Of a DNA stretch of 8,311 nucleotides, positions 1 through 5,727 are shown piece by piece; positions within the stretch are counted from its first letter, which is position 1; every line of letters begins with the position of its first letter. The notes below the pieces were generated by a model. That model saw only the letters and a program-made list of their open reading frames with translations, did not search any database and was not told the DNA's origin. The stretch is from positions 1-8,311 of the forward strand of contig JAGRAB010000099.1 of assembly GCA_020435085.1 (NCBI GenBank). Reading direction: 5' to 3'. Both the position numbers and the translations under genes were made by a program. This DNA is from Bdellovibrionales bacterium. Lineage in GTDB: Bacteria; Bdellovibrionota; Bdellovibrionia; Bdellovibrionales; UBA1609.

Positions 1-393
1 AAAGAACCTCCCTCTCGGCTTCGATTTATTCCCTTAAAAGTCAGTGCTCCATTTCACTGTTCATTAATGAAACCGGCCGAAGAAAAAATGCGGATAGTAC
101 TTGAAGATTTAAATTTTGAAAATGCTCGACATCCAATTGCTCAAAATGTCACGGCTCAATTAGAAACAAAAGGGACAGAGTTAAGAGAACAGATCATTCG
201 TCAAATCTCAGCACCTGTTCGATGGGTGGAATGTGTCACCCATCTTAAAAATAAAGGTCTATCTACTTTTATAGAATGTGGAAGTGGAAAAGTATTAAGT
301 GGACTTGTGAAAAAAATTGTTGAAGGTGAAGTGACAGTCCTTGGAACAAACTCACTTGAAGATTTAAAGATCATTGAGTCCCAATTACAATGA
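1..393 (+). CDS. fabD: Malonyl-CoA:ACP transacylase FabD, C-terminal part (5' end outside window)
   Basis: FabD transfers the malonyl group from malonyl-CoA to acyl carrier protein, supplying the extender unit for type II fatty acid synthesis in the cytoplasm. The open frame runs in from base 1 without a stop, so the ATG at 67 is internal and the gene begins left of the window. About 130 residues are visible, against about 310 for the family. Seen in the sequence: the block VSAPFHCSLMKPA, whose His (codon 55-57) matches catalytic His201 of E. coli FabD, then the RQISAPVRW segment and the C-terminal GSGKVLSGLVKKI motif, all close to E. coli FabD. The GHSLG-type nucleophile serine lies in the missing part. 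It ends with TGA 25 nt before fabG on the same strand, and the whole fab cluster follows, which supports the call. Confidence 0.95.
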   Translation, partial: KEPPSRLRFIPLKVSAPFHCSLMKPAEEKMRIVLEDLNFENARHPIAQNVTAQLETKGTELREQIIRQISAPVRWVECVTHLKNKGLSTFIECGSGKVLSGLVKKIVEGEVTVLGTNSLEDLKIIESQLQ

Positions 394-418
394 TAAACTT
401 GTTAAAAGGAATTTTGCG

Positions 419-1159
419 ATGGGCACATTAAACGGAAAAAAAGTATTAGTCACTGGTGGAAGTCGTGGAATTGGTGCAGGAATCGCTCAGAGGTTAGCTA
501 AAGAAGGAGCCCGTGTCGCAATCACTTACACTTCCCGCCCTGAAGCTGCAGAAACTATCATTAAAGGGCTTCCTGGAGAAGGGCACGTCTCCTTAGAAAT
601 GAATATTTCTGAAGAGTCGAGTATTGAAGAAGGCATCAATACTGTTTTAGAGACTTTTAATGGACTTGATGGTCTTGTCAATAATGCTGGAATTACAAGT
701 GACCAGCTTCTTCTTCGGATGAAGACTGAGGATTTTGATAAAGTCATTCAAACAAATTTGCGTGGAACTTTTTTATGCACAAAGGCTGTGATGAAACCCA
801 TGATGAAGGCTCGAAATGGCTCCATTGTTAACTTGAGCTCAGTCATTGCTCAAATGGGTAACCCTGGCCAAGCAAATTACGCAGCTAGCAAAGGTGGTCT
901 TGAAGCAATGACTCGATCTATGGCACTTGAAATGGCTTCGAGAAATATACGCATGAATTGTATTGCTCCTGGATTTATTGCAACTGAAATGACCGAAAGC
1001 CTAGAAATAAAGCAGCAAGAAGCCATTAAAGAGCGAATCCCCCTAGGACGAATGGGAACCCCTGAGGATATAGCTGCCCTGACTGCCTTTTTATTGAGCG
1101 ATGGAGGGAGTTATATCACTGGACAAGTTATTCAAGTGAATGGTGGACTTTATATGTAA
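419..1159 (+). CDS. fabG: 3-oxoacyl-[ACP] reductase FabG
   Basis: FabG is the NADPH-dependent beta-ketoacyl-ACP reductase, the first reduction of each elongation cycle. It is a classical short-chain dehydrogenase/reductase of 246 residues, the usual family size. Visible are the Rossmann nucleotide-binding motif TGGSRGIG (residues 12-19), NNAG (88-91), Asn113, and the catalytic Ser141, Tyr154 and Lys158 in the arrangement SSV...YAASK; the Ser-Tyr spacing of 13 equals that of E. coli (138/151/155). The C-terminal GQVIQVNGGLYM block is typical. I chose the ATG at 419 because it has AAGGA at 406-410 with 8 nt spacing and gives the normal N-terminus. The frame is open back to a TTG at 374, but that adds 15 residues overlapping fabD and has no family support. 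It lies 25 nt after fabD and 71 nt before acpP. Confidence 0.97.
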   Translation: MGTLNGKKVLVTGGSRGIGAGIAQRLAKEGARVAITYTSRPEAAETIIKGLPGEGHVSLEMNISEESSIEEGINTVLETFNGLDGLVNNAGITSDQLLLRMKTEDFDKVIQTNLRGTFLCTKAVMKPMMKARNGSIVNLSSVIAQMGNPGQANYAASKGGLEAMTRSMALEMASRNIRMNCIAPGFIATEMTESLEIKQQEAIKERIPLGRMGTPEDIAALTAFLLSDGGSYITGQVIQVNGGLYM

Positions 1160-1230
1160 CTAAAATGATTGAATTTCATTTGTTTCAAAGATAACAGTAA
1201 TGGCATAAGCGTTTTTTGAAGGAGAAAAAC
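1160..1230 (+). promoter_or_regulatory. fabG-acpP intergenic region with possible acpP promoter
   Basis: This 71-nt gap is the longest inside the fab cluster. It holds a weak 6-bp inverted repeat (AAATGA 1163-1168 / TCATTT 1176-1181) with no T-run after it, so it is not a convincing terminator. A loose sigma70-like pair, TTGTTT at 1180-1185 and CATAAG at 1204-1209 with 18 nt spacing, could give acpP extra transcription. ACP is needed in far larger amounts than the fab enzymes, and some bacteria give acpP its own promoter. The match is poor (3/6 and 4/6), so this is only a candidate. The strong acpP ribosome binding site AAGGAG is at 1219-1224. Confidence 0.25.
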
Positions 1231-1467
1231 ATGTCTATTCAACCTAAAGTGACAAAGATTATTGAAGAACAATTAGGAGTTGATCCAGAAAGAATCAAGC
1301 CTGAGGCTTCTTTTATTGATGATCTCGGAGCCGATAGCCTTGATATTGTTGAGCTTGTTATGGCCATGGAAGAAGAGTTTGATCTTGAAATTCCTGATGA
1401 AGATGCTGAAAAGCTAAAAACAGTCCAAGATGTAACAAGTTACATTGAAGGCAAAGGAAAAGCTTAA
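1231..1467 (+). CDS. acpP: Acyl carrier protein AcpP
   Basis: ACP carries growing acyl chains as thioesters on a 4'-phosphopantetheine arm and is the central substrate of FabD, FabF and FabG, which flank it here. It is 78 residues, the standard length. The attachment site is Ser36 in the [12 protein letters not shown] motif (around residues 31-42), followed by the acidic helix II ([16 protein letters not shown]) that partner enzymes recognise. The protein is strongly acidic, as expected. I chose the ATG at 1231 because of AAGGAG at 1219-1224, 6 nt upstream; an in-frame TTG at 1216 would overlap that ribosome binding site. The TAA stop lies inside a perfect inverted repeat (1459-1480). fabF begins 43 nt downstream. 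Confidence 0.98.
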   Translation: MSIQPKVTKIIEEQLGVDPERIKPEASFIDDLGADSLDIVELVMAMEEEFDLEIPDEDAEKLKTVQDVTSYIEGKGKA

Positions 1468-1480
1468 TTTTTTAAGCTTT
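1459..1480 (+). promoter_or_regulatory. Perfect 9-bp hairpin over the acpP stop codon
   Basis: AAAGCTTAA (1459-1467) and TTAAGCTTT (1472-1480) are exact reverse complements separated by a TTTT loop. The left arm contains the last sense codon and the TAA stop of acpP. The stem has only two G-C pairs and is not followed by a T-run (next bases CAACCTG), so it does not look like a classic intrinsic terminator in the forward direction. By position it could protect the acpP 3' end, mark an RNA processing site, or cause partial attenuation before fabF. These roles are inference; the repeat itself is seen directly. Confidence 0.5.
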
Positions 1481-1510
1481 CAACCTGTTCGTAATTTTAA
1501 GGATGAATTT

Positions 1511-2782
1511 ATGGGGAGCGAAAACATTTTTTTAAGAGAGCAAAAAAGCCAGAGACGCGTTGTTGTCACTGGCATTGCTATGATCACTCCATTAGGAAGT
1601 GATACTGAGTCTAGCTGGAAAAACCTTATTGAAGGCCAGTCAGGAATTGGACCCATTACTTTCTTTGATACAGAAAAATTCGACGTTAAAATTGCAGGAG
1701 AAGTGAAGGGCTTTAATGTTGATGATTTTGTTCCTAAAAAAGAACAAAAAAAGATGGATCGCTTTATTCATCTCGCACTAGGAGCCACATCTCTCGCACT
1801 CAAAGATTCAAAGCTTGAACTTACTGATCAGATAAAATCATCTACGGGAACTTTTATTGGTGTGGGAATGGGTGGTCTCCCCTTGATTGAAAAAAATCAT
1901 ACAGTCTGTATGGAGCGAGGCCCTTCAAGAATTAGTCCTTTCTTTATTCCGGGAGTCATTACAAACCTTGCCAGTGGACAAGTGAGCATTGCTTATGGAT
2001 TTAAAGGCCCTAACTTTAGCATTACATCCGCCTGTGCTTCTGGAGCCCATGCTATTGGTGAAGCGGCTAGATATATAAGAGATGGACTTTGTGATGTTAT
2101 GGTGGCTGGAGGAAGTGAATCCGTTGTTTCAGAAATGGCGATTGGTGGGTTTTCTTCAATGAAAGCATTATCGACGAGGAATTCTCAACCGGAAGCGGCA
2201 TCTCGCCCTTGGGATAAAGGTCGAGATGGCTTTGTTCTCTCTGAAGGTTCAGCCATCCTTATTTTAGAAGATTATGAACACGCGATGAAACGTGATGCGC
2301 ATATTTATTGCGAGTTAACTGGATACGGAATGTCTTCAGATGCTTATCATATGACCAATCCTTCGCCTGGTGGAGCAGGAGCGGCTCAAGCCATGGCCAT
2401 TGCTCTTGCAGATGCAAAACTCAATGCTCAAGACATTGATTACATCAATGCTCATGGGACAAGTACTCCTGTTGGTGATGAAATCGAAACCCAAGCGATT
2501 AAAGCAGTATTTAAAGATCATGCAAAAAAGCTTTGGGTGAGCTCAACAAAAAGTATGACGGGTCATACTCTTGGTGCTGCGGGTGCTATTGAAAGTGTTA
2601 TTAGTATTTTAGCACTCAACAAAAGTATTGTTCCACCAACTATTAATTTAGAAAATCCAAGTGATGATTGTGATCTTGATTATGTTCCTTTAACAACAAG
2701 AGAAAAATCATTAAAGCACGTGCTTAATAATAGTTTTGGATTTGGCGGGACAAATGCCTGCCTTGTTTTTTCAAAAATATAA
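1511..2782 (+). CDS. fabF: 3-oxoacyl-[ACP] synthase II FabF
   Basis: FabF (KAS II) condenses malonyl-ACP with an acyl-ACP, the elongation step of type II fatty acid synthesis. The 423-residue thiolase-fold protein has the full Cys-His-His triad: Cys175 in SACASGAH, His315 in NAHGTSTPVGD and His352 in KSMTGHTLGAAG, plus Lys347. All sit exactly 12 residues later than in E. coli FabF (163/303/340), which shows a collinear enzyme with a longer N-terminus. The C-terminal NSFGFGGTNACL motif is present. I chose the ATG at 1511 because of AAGGA at 1499-1503 with 7 nt spacing; no later start fits before the RRVVVTGIA strand. The frame is open back to a TTG at 1445 inside acpP, but that is not credible. 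FabB is a less likely identity, given the acpP-fabF adjacency. Confidence 0.96.
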   Translation: MGSENIFLREQKSQRRVVVTGIAMITPLGSDTESSWKNLIEGQSGIGPITFFDTEKFDVKIAGEVKGFNVDDFVPKKEQKKMDRFIHLALGATSLALKDSKLELTDQIKSSTGTFIGVGMGGLPLIEKNHTVCMERGPSRISPFFIPGVITNLASGQVSIAYGFKGPNFSITSACASGAHAIGEAARYIRDGLCDVMVAGGSESVVSEMAIGGFSSMKALSTRNSQPEAASRPWDKGRDGFVLSEGSAILILEDYEHAMKRDAHIYCELTGYGMSSDAYHMTNPSPGGAGAAQAMAIALADAKLNAQDIDYINAHGTSTPVGDEIETQAIKAVFKDHAKKLWVSSTKSMTGHTLGAAGAIESVISILALNKSIVPPTINLENPSDDCDLDYVPLTTREKSLKHVLNNSFGFGGTNACLVFSKI

Positions 2783-2796
2783 ACTAAGGAAACAGA

Positions 2797-3276
2797 ATGC
2801 GTGAGGAAAAAAAGCCAAGAGATGAAATAAAATCTCTTTGGATTGCTAGCGACCATGCAGGTTTTGATTTAAAACAGTTTTTAATTCAAGCCTCCCCATC
2901 ACTCCCCTGGAGGGATCTTGGTCCTGAAACAAACTCTCGTGTTGATTACCCTGACTTTGCAGAAAAGTTGGCAAATACTCTTAAGACTCATCCGAGTGAT
3001 TTTGGCGTTTTAATATGTGGATCTGGTCAAGGAATGGCGATCAAAGCCAATCGCTATGACCATATTCGAGCAGCTCTTTGTTGGAATGAAGAAGTTGCTC
3101 AATTAGCTCGTGGCCATAATAATGCCAATGTTTTGTGTCTTGGATCTCGGCTCCTCGATCATGAGTTATGTATAAAAATACTCGATACTTTTTTGTCGAC
3201 ACCTTTTGAGGGAGGACGACATGCTGATCGAGTCAACAAACTTAAAGGAAACTCTCATGCAACTCATTCAATCTGA
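2797..3276 (+). CDS. rpiB: Ribose-5-phosphate isomerase B
   Basis: RpiB interconverts ribose 5-phosphate and ribulose 5-phosphate in the non-oxidative pentose phosphate pathway. The protein has 159 residues, about 10 more than E. coli RpiB, with the extra length at a charged N-terminus ([12 protein letters not shown]). Active-site residues align with E. coli at a constant +8 or +10 offset: Asp19-His20 (SDHAGF), Cys74 in [13 protein letters not shown] (E. coli Cys66), His107 in [14 protein letters not shown] (E. coli His99), and Arg141/Arg145 in EGGRHADRV. The start at 2797 has AAGGA at 2786-2790 and lies 14 nt after the fabF stop, so it is very probably co-transcribed with fabF. Its 3' end overlaps the start of glyA. 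The related LacA/LacB galactose-6-phosphate isomerases are an alternative, but glyA linkage and the E. coli-like residues favour RpiB. Confidence 0.93.
   Translation: MREEKKPRDEIKSLWIASDHAGFDLKQFLIQASPSLPWRDLGPETNSRVDYPDFAEKLANTLKTHPSDFGVLICGSGQGMAIKANRYDHIRAALCWNEEVAQLARGHNNANVLCLGSRLLDHELCIKILDTFLSTPFEGGRHADRVNKLKGNSHATHSI
3244..3250 (+). promoter_or_regulatory. glyA ribosome binding site inside rpiB
   Basis: AAAGGAA lies 6 nt before the ATG at 3257, within the last codons of rpiB. It supports 3257 as the glyA start. A rival purine-rich stretch, GAGGGAGGA around 3208-3216, precedes an in-frame ATG at 3221, so the choice rests on protein length rather than on this site alone. Confidence 0.55.
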
Positions 3277-4495
3277 TCCACAAATTGCAAAAATTATTAA
3301 AAAAGAAATGGAGCGGCAAGAATACGGCCTCGAGATGATCGCTTCAGAAAATTACACCTCTCCTGCTGTTATGGAGGCACAAGGTTCTGTTCTCACAAAT
3401 AAATATGCGGAAGGTTATCCTCATAAACGCTATTATGGAGGTTGTGAGTTTGTTGACCAAGCAGAAAGTCTTGCCATTGAAAGAGTAAAAAAACTTTTTC
3501 AAGTGGAGTATGCAAACGTTCAACCACATTCTGGTTCTCAAGCAAATATGGCTGTTTACCTGGCGACCCTTAAAGCAGGAGATAAAGTTTTAGGGATGGA
3601 CCTCTCTCATGGTGGCCATCTGACACATGGCTCTCCTGTTAATTTTAGTGGGCTTTTGTTTCAAGCTGTTCACTATGGCTTAGATTCAGAAACAGGACTT
3701 TTGAACTACAATCAAATTCTTGAGGTTGCAAAAAAAGAAAAACCAAAAATGATCATTGCTGGTTATTCCGCATACCCTCGTCTCCTTGATTTTGAAAAAT
3801 TTCGAAGTATTGCAAATGAAGTAGGTGCCACTTTACTTGTCGATATGGCTCATTTTGCTGGCCTTGTGGCTGGTGGAGCCCATCCATCACCCATACCTTT
3901 TGCCGACTTTGTGACATCGACCACTCACAAAACTTTGCGAGGGCCCAGAGGCGGAATTATTTTGACTTCAAAAGAAGAAAACGCCAAAGCTATGAATTCA
4001 AAAATTTTCCCAGGCATTCAAGGCGGTCCTCTTGAGCACGTTATTGCAGCAAAAGCTGTTGCTTTTGGAGAGTGCTTAAAGCCTCACTTTAAGGATTACT
4101 GCCAACAAGTGATTCTCAACGCAAAAACATTGGCTGAATCTTTGCTAGGTCTTGGCTTTCATCTTGTCACTGGTGGTACTGATAATCATTTACTCCTCGT
4201 CGACTTAACAAATAAGGATGTCACTGGAAAAGAGGCTGAAAAGGTTTTAGATTTTGCTGGAATCACTGTAAATAAAAATACAGTCCCCAATGAAAAACGC
4301 TCACCTTTTGTAACAAGTGGTATTCGAATAGGGACTCCAGCACTTACAACAAGAGGTTTTGGTCCTGATGAAATGAAAAAAGTAGCTCATTGGATTCATA
4401 ACGCTATAGAAAATCGAGAAAATGAAAGTTATTTAAATAAGATAAAAGAAGAAGTGAAAGAGCTTTGCAAAGCGTTTCCAATTTATAAAGTATAA
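3257..4495 (+). CDS. glyA: Serine hydroxymethyltransferase GlyA
   Basis: GlyA is the PLP enzyme that converts serine plus tetrahydrofolate to glycine plus 5,10-methylene-THF, the main source of one-carbon units. From 3257 the protein is 412 residues, close to E. coli (417) and B. subtilis (415), and IASEN falls at residues 28-32, as in those enzymes. Visible are Glu52 in [16 protein letters not shown] (58-64), HSGSQAN (91-97), [16 protein letters not shown] (117-132), the PLP-contacting Asp196 and His199 in VDMAH, and the Schiff-base Lys225 in [12 protein letters not shown]. The C-terminal [18 protein letters not shown] block is intact. The ATG at 3257 overlaps rpiB by 20 nt and has AAAGGAA upstream; an in-frame ATG at 3221 would give 424 residues and a 56-nt overlap. 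The overlap implies translational coupling with rpiB. Confidence 0.97.
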   Translation: MQLIQSDPQIAKIIKKEMERQEYGLEMIASENYTSPAVMEAQGSVLTNKYAEGYPHKRYYGGCEFVDQAESLAIERVKKLFQVEYANVQPHSGSQANMAVYLATLKAGDKVLGMDLSHGGHLTHGSPVNFSGLLFQAVHYGLDSETGLLNYNQILEVAKKEKPKMIIAGYSAYPRLLDFEKFRSIANEVGATLLVDMAHFAGLVAGGAHPSPIPFADFVTSTTHKTLRGPRGGIILTSKEENAKAMNSKIFPGIQGGPLEHVIAAKAVAFGECLKPHFKDYCQQVILNAKTLAESLLGLGFHLVTGGTDNHLLLVDLTNKDVTGKEAEKVLDFAGITVNKNTVPNEKRSPFVTSGIRIGTPALTTRGFGPDEMKKVAHWIHNAIENRENESYLNKIKEEVKELCKAFPIYKV

Positions 4496-4589
4496 AATTT
4501 TGTTTATCTTTTCAACGATTCCTGGGTGAATGTCTCAAAACTTTCTTTAGGACTCTGATTTTTATAAGGGGTTTGATAAAATTAAAAAG
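4496..4589 (+). other. Gap between glyA and the M23 lipoprotein gene
   Basis: This 94-nt AT-rich spacer has no clear intrinsic terminator. The only inverted repeat is a 5-bp AT stem (ATAAA 4492-4496 / TTTAT 4503-4507). A TATAAG hexamer at 4563-4568 could be a -10 element for the lipoprotein gene, but I see no good -35 partner. Whether the fab-glyA transcript ends here is open. Confidence 0.3.
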
Positions 4590-5129
4590 ATGGCTTTTTC
4601 ACGAATTTTTATTTTGATGGGATTGGTATTTATTTTATTTGGATGTGGTCATTTAGAGATGTCCACTTATCATAATCAATCCAATGGTTATGTTACACAG
4701 AAGCGAAGTCCTTCTGGATTTATTCAAGGTCCTTTTCAACTTCATTGGCCTGTAGATAATGTTCGTCTCACTCAAAAATTTCGACCTAAAAAGCGGCGGC
4801 CACATCAAGGGATTGATCTTGGTGGTCAAAGACATACCCCTATTTTTGCAGCCCATGAAGGCTATGTTATTTATGCGGGATCTGGATTTAAAGGGTATGG
4901 GAGAATGATTATTGTCCAGTACGACAATCAATGGGCGTCGCTTTATGCTCATCTACAAAAAATTCAAGTCAAAGAAGGCGACTATGTAAGCACTCGTCAG
5001 CAAATTGGAACAATGGGACGGACAGGTCGAGCAACAGGTGTACACCTTCATTTTGAACTCATGGAGGATCAAATTCCTATTGATCCACTTCCTTATTTAG
5101 AAAAAGACCATCGAATTGTGAAGTATTAG
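4590..5129 (+). CDS. M23 family metallopeptidase lipoprotein (LytM-like)
   Basis: Predicted envelope-anchored peptidoglycan endopeptidase of 179 residues. The N-terminus is a short signal (Arg5, hydrophobic 6-17) ending in LFGC at 16-19, a usable though non-ideal lipobox (Phe at -2), so Cys19 would be lipidated. After a short polar linker, the M23 domain covers about residues 50-170. All active-site residues are present: Zn ligands His72 and Asp76 in HQGIDLGG, His121 in YAHLQKI, and His152/His154 in HLHFEL. This suggests a catalytically competent enzyme, unlike degenerate activators such as NlpD/EnvC. No LysM or coiled-coil region is present, so it is essentially signal plus catalytic domain. 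The start codon lacks a good Shine-Dalgarno sequence; ATG 4617 is a second in-frame choice but would lose the positive charge. The GRTGRATGVHLHFEL context is typical of NlpD/YgeR-type peptidases. The substrate is inferred from the family. Confidence 0.88.
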   Translation: MAFSRIFILMGLVFILFGCGHLEMSTYHNQSNGYVTQKRSPSGFIQGPFQLHWPVDNVRLTQKFRPKKRRPHQGIDLGGQRHTPIFAAHEGYVIYAGSGFKGYGRMIIVQYDNQWASLYAHLQKIQVKEGDYVSTRQQIGTMGRTGRATGVHLHFELMEDQIPIDPLPYLEKDHRIVKY

Positions 5130-5156
5130 GGCATGATGTCTTAAGGACTGCTTCAC

Positions 5157-5564
5157 TTAATTCTTTAAATTACAATTTAATGAAAGCTGATCCTCATCAT
5201 TCAATGGATTCATTAATAATAATGTTCTTGAAGATACATTGGGGTCAGTATGCACATAAATAGTCTCACCAATTTTCTTGTTATTAATCCACCAAGCAAG
5301 ACCCAGCCATTTGTCATTTGCCACAACTGTCACTTCATGATTTTTGTAAGTAAATGATCTTTCCTTCCCGCCATGAGCTTCGTTAGAGTTTTGATTTTGG
5401 ACAATTTGGAATGTAAACTCAAAACCTTTGTTTTCATCATTACTAATAAACCCGATGACGGCACAATCAAATGTATTATTTTTAAAAAGTCCATCGACTT
5501 GAGCCAAGGCTGATGTTGAAATGCTCGTACTGATAATAATAAAAGAATAAATAAAGTTTTTCAT
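5157..5564 (-). CDS. Small exported protein of unknown function
   Basis: I do not recognise a family. The 135-residue product starts with a clear Sec signal peptide: Lys2, a hydrophobic/Ser-rich core to about residue 18, and a probable cleavage after ALA (19-21), leaving a mature protein of about 114 residues beginning QVDG. The mature part is polar and probably beta-rich, with alternating patterns such as HEVTVVANDKWLGLAWWI. It has just two cysteines, Cys34 and Cys131, near its two ends, which could form one disulfide in the periplasm. Translation signals are strong: AAGGAGGAG (complement of 5571-5579) lies 6 nt before the ATG at 5562-5564. It stands alone on the - strand, convergent with the M23 gene (27 nt between stops) and divergent from the heme A synthase gene. 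The signal peptide and ribosome binding site make it a credible real gene; its function is unknown. Confidence 0.75.
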   Translation of the reverse strand: MKNFIYSFIIISTSISTSALAQVDGLFKNNTFDCAVIGFISNDENKGFEFTFQIVQNQNSNEAHGGKERSFTYKNHEVTVVANDKWLGLAWWINNKKIGETIYVHTDPNVSSRTLLLMNPLNDEDQLSLNCNLKN

Positions 5565-5727
5565 ATTATGCTCCTCCTTTTAGAGCCAAACTTACCTTTT
5601 TTATTTATTCCTACTTTATATTTAAGAAAATAAGAATTTGCGCATTGTAAATGGTACAAGAGAGGGTTACTGCAGAATTAACCTCTATGGCATTGACGTT
5701 AAGGGAATTAATGATAAACAGGTATTT
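5565..5727. promoter_or_regulatory. Divergent intergenic region / heme A synthase leader
   Basis: This 163-nt region separates two divergent starts and must supply promoters for both unless transcription reads through. On the left is the strong ribosome binding site of the exported protein. TATATT at 5617-5622 (5/6 to the -10 consensus) could serve the rightward gene, but no convincing -35 is visible. Bases 5661-5686 form an imperfect hairpin. The rightward frame is open back to a TTG at 5638, but the encoded 30 residues are polar and unlike the family N-terminus, so I treat this as untranslated leader. Confidence 0.4.
5661..5686 (+). promoter_or_regulatory. Imperfect hairpin in the heme A synthase leader
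   Basis: AGAGGGTTA (5661-5669) pairs with TAACCTCT (5679-5686) as an 8-bp stem with one bulged G (5666). The 9-nt loop contains the palindrome CTGCAG. The structure ends 41 nt before the ATG at 5728. No T-run follows, so it is not a simple terminator. It could be an operator or an RNA element controlling the downstream gene; neither is shown by the sequence alone. Confidence 0.4.

Noticed and set aside
374..418. TTG-started 15-residue extension of fabG overlapping fabD
   Set aside because: The ATG at 419 has a proper ribosome binding site and gives the family-standard N-terminus.
1445..1510. TTG-started 22-residue extension of fabF overlapping acpP
   Set aside because: It covers the hairpin and the acpP 3' end in another frame, has no family similarity, and 1511 has AAGGA at good spacing.
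4492..4507. ATAAA/TTTAT repeat after glyA as a terminator
   Set aside because: Five A-T pairs are too weak and expected by chance in this composition.
4653..4952. 99-residue antisense frame opposite the M23 gene
   Set aside because: Shadow of a well-supported gene; no family features and no ribosome binding site worth noting.
5165..5180. Inverted repeat TTAAAT/ATTTAA as a terminator between the convergent genes
   Set aside because: Six A-T pairs only, inside the coding end of the exported protein, with no T-run on either strand.
5638..5727. TTG-started 30-residue extension of the heme A synthase
   Set aside because: It is polar and unlike the family N-terminus, which begins just before the first membrane segment; kept as leader, with the start noted as not fully certain.
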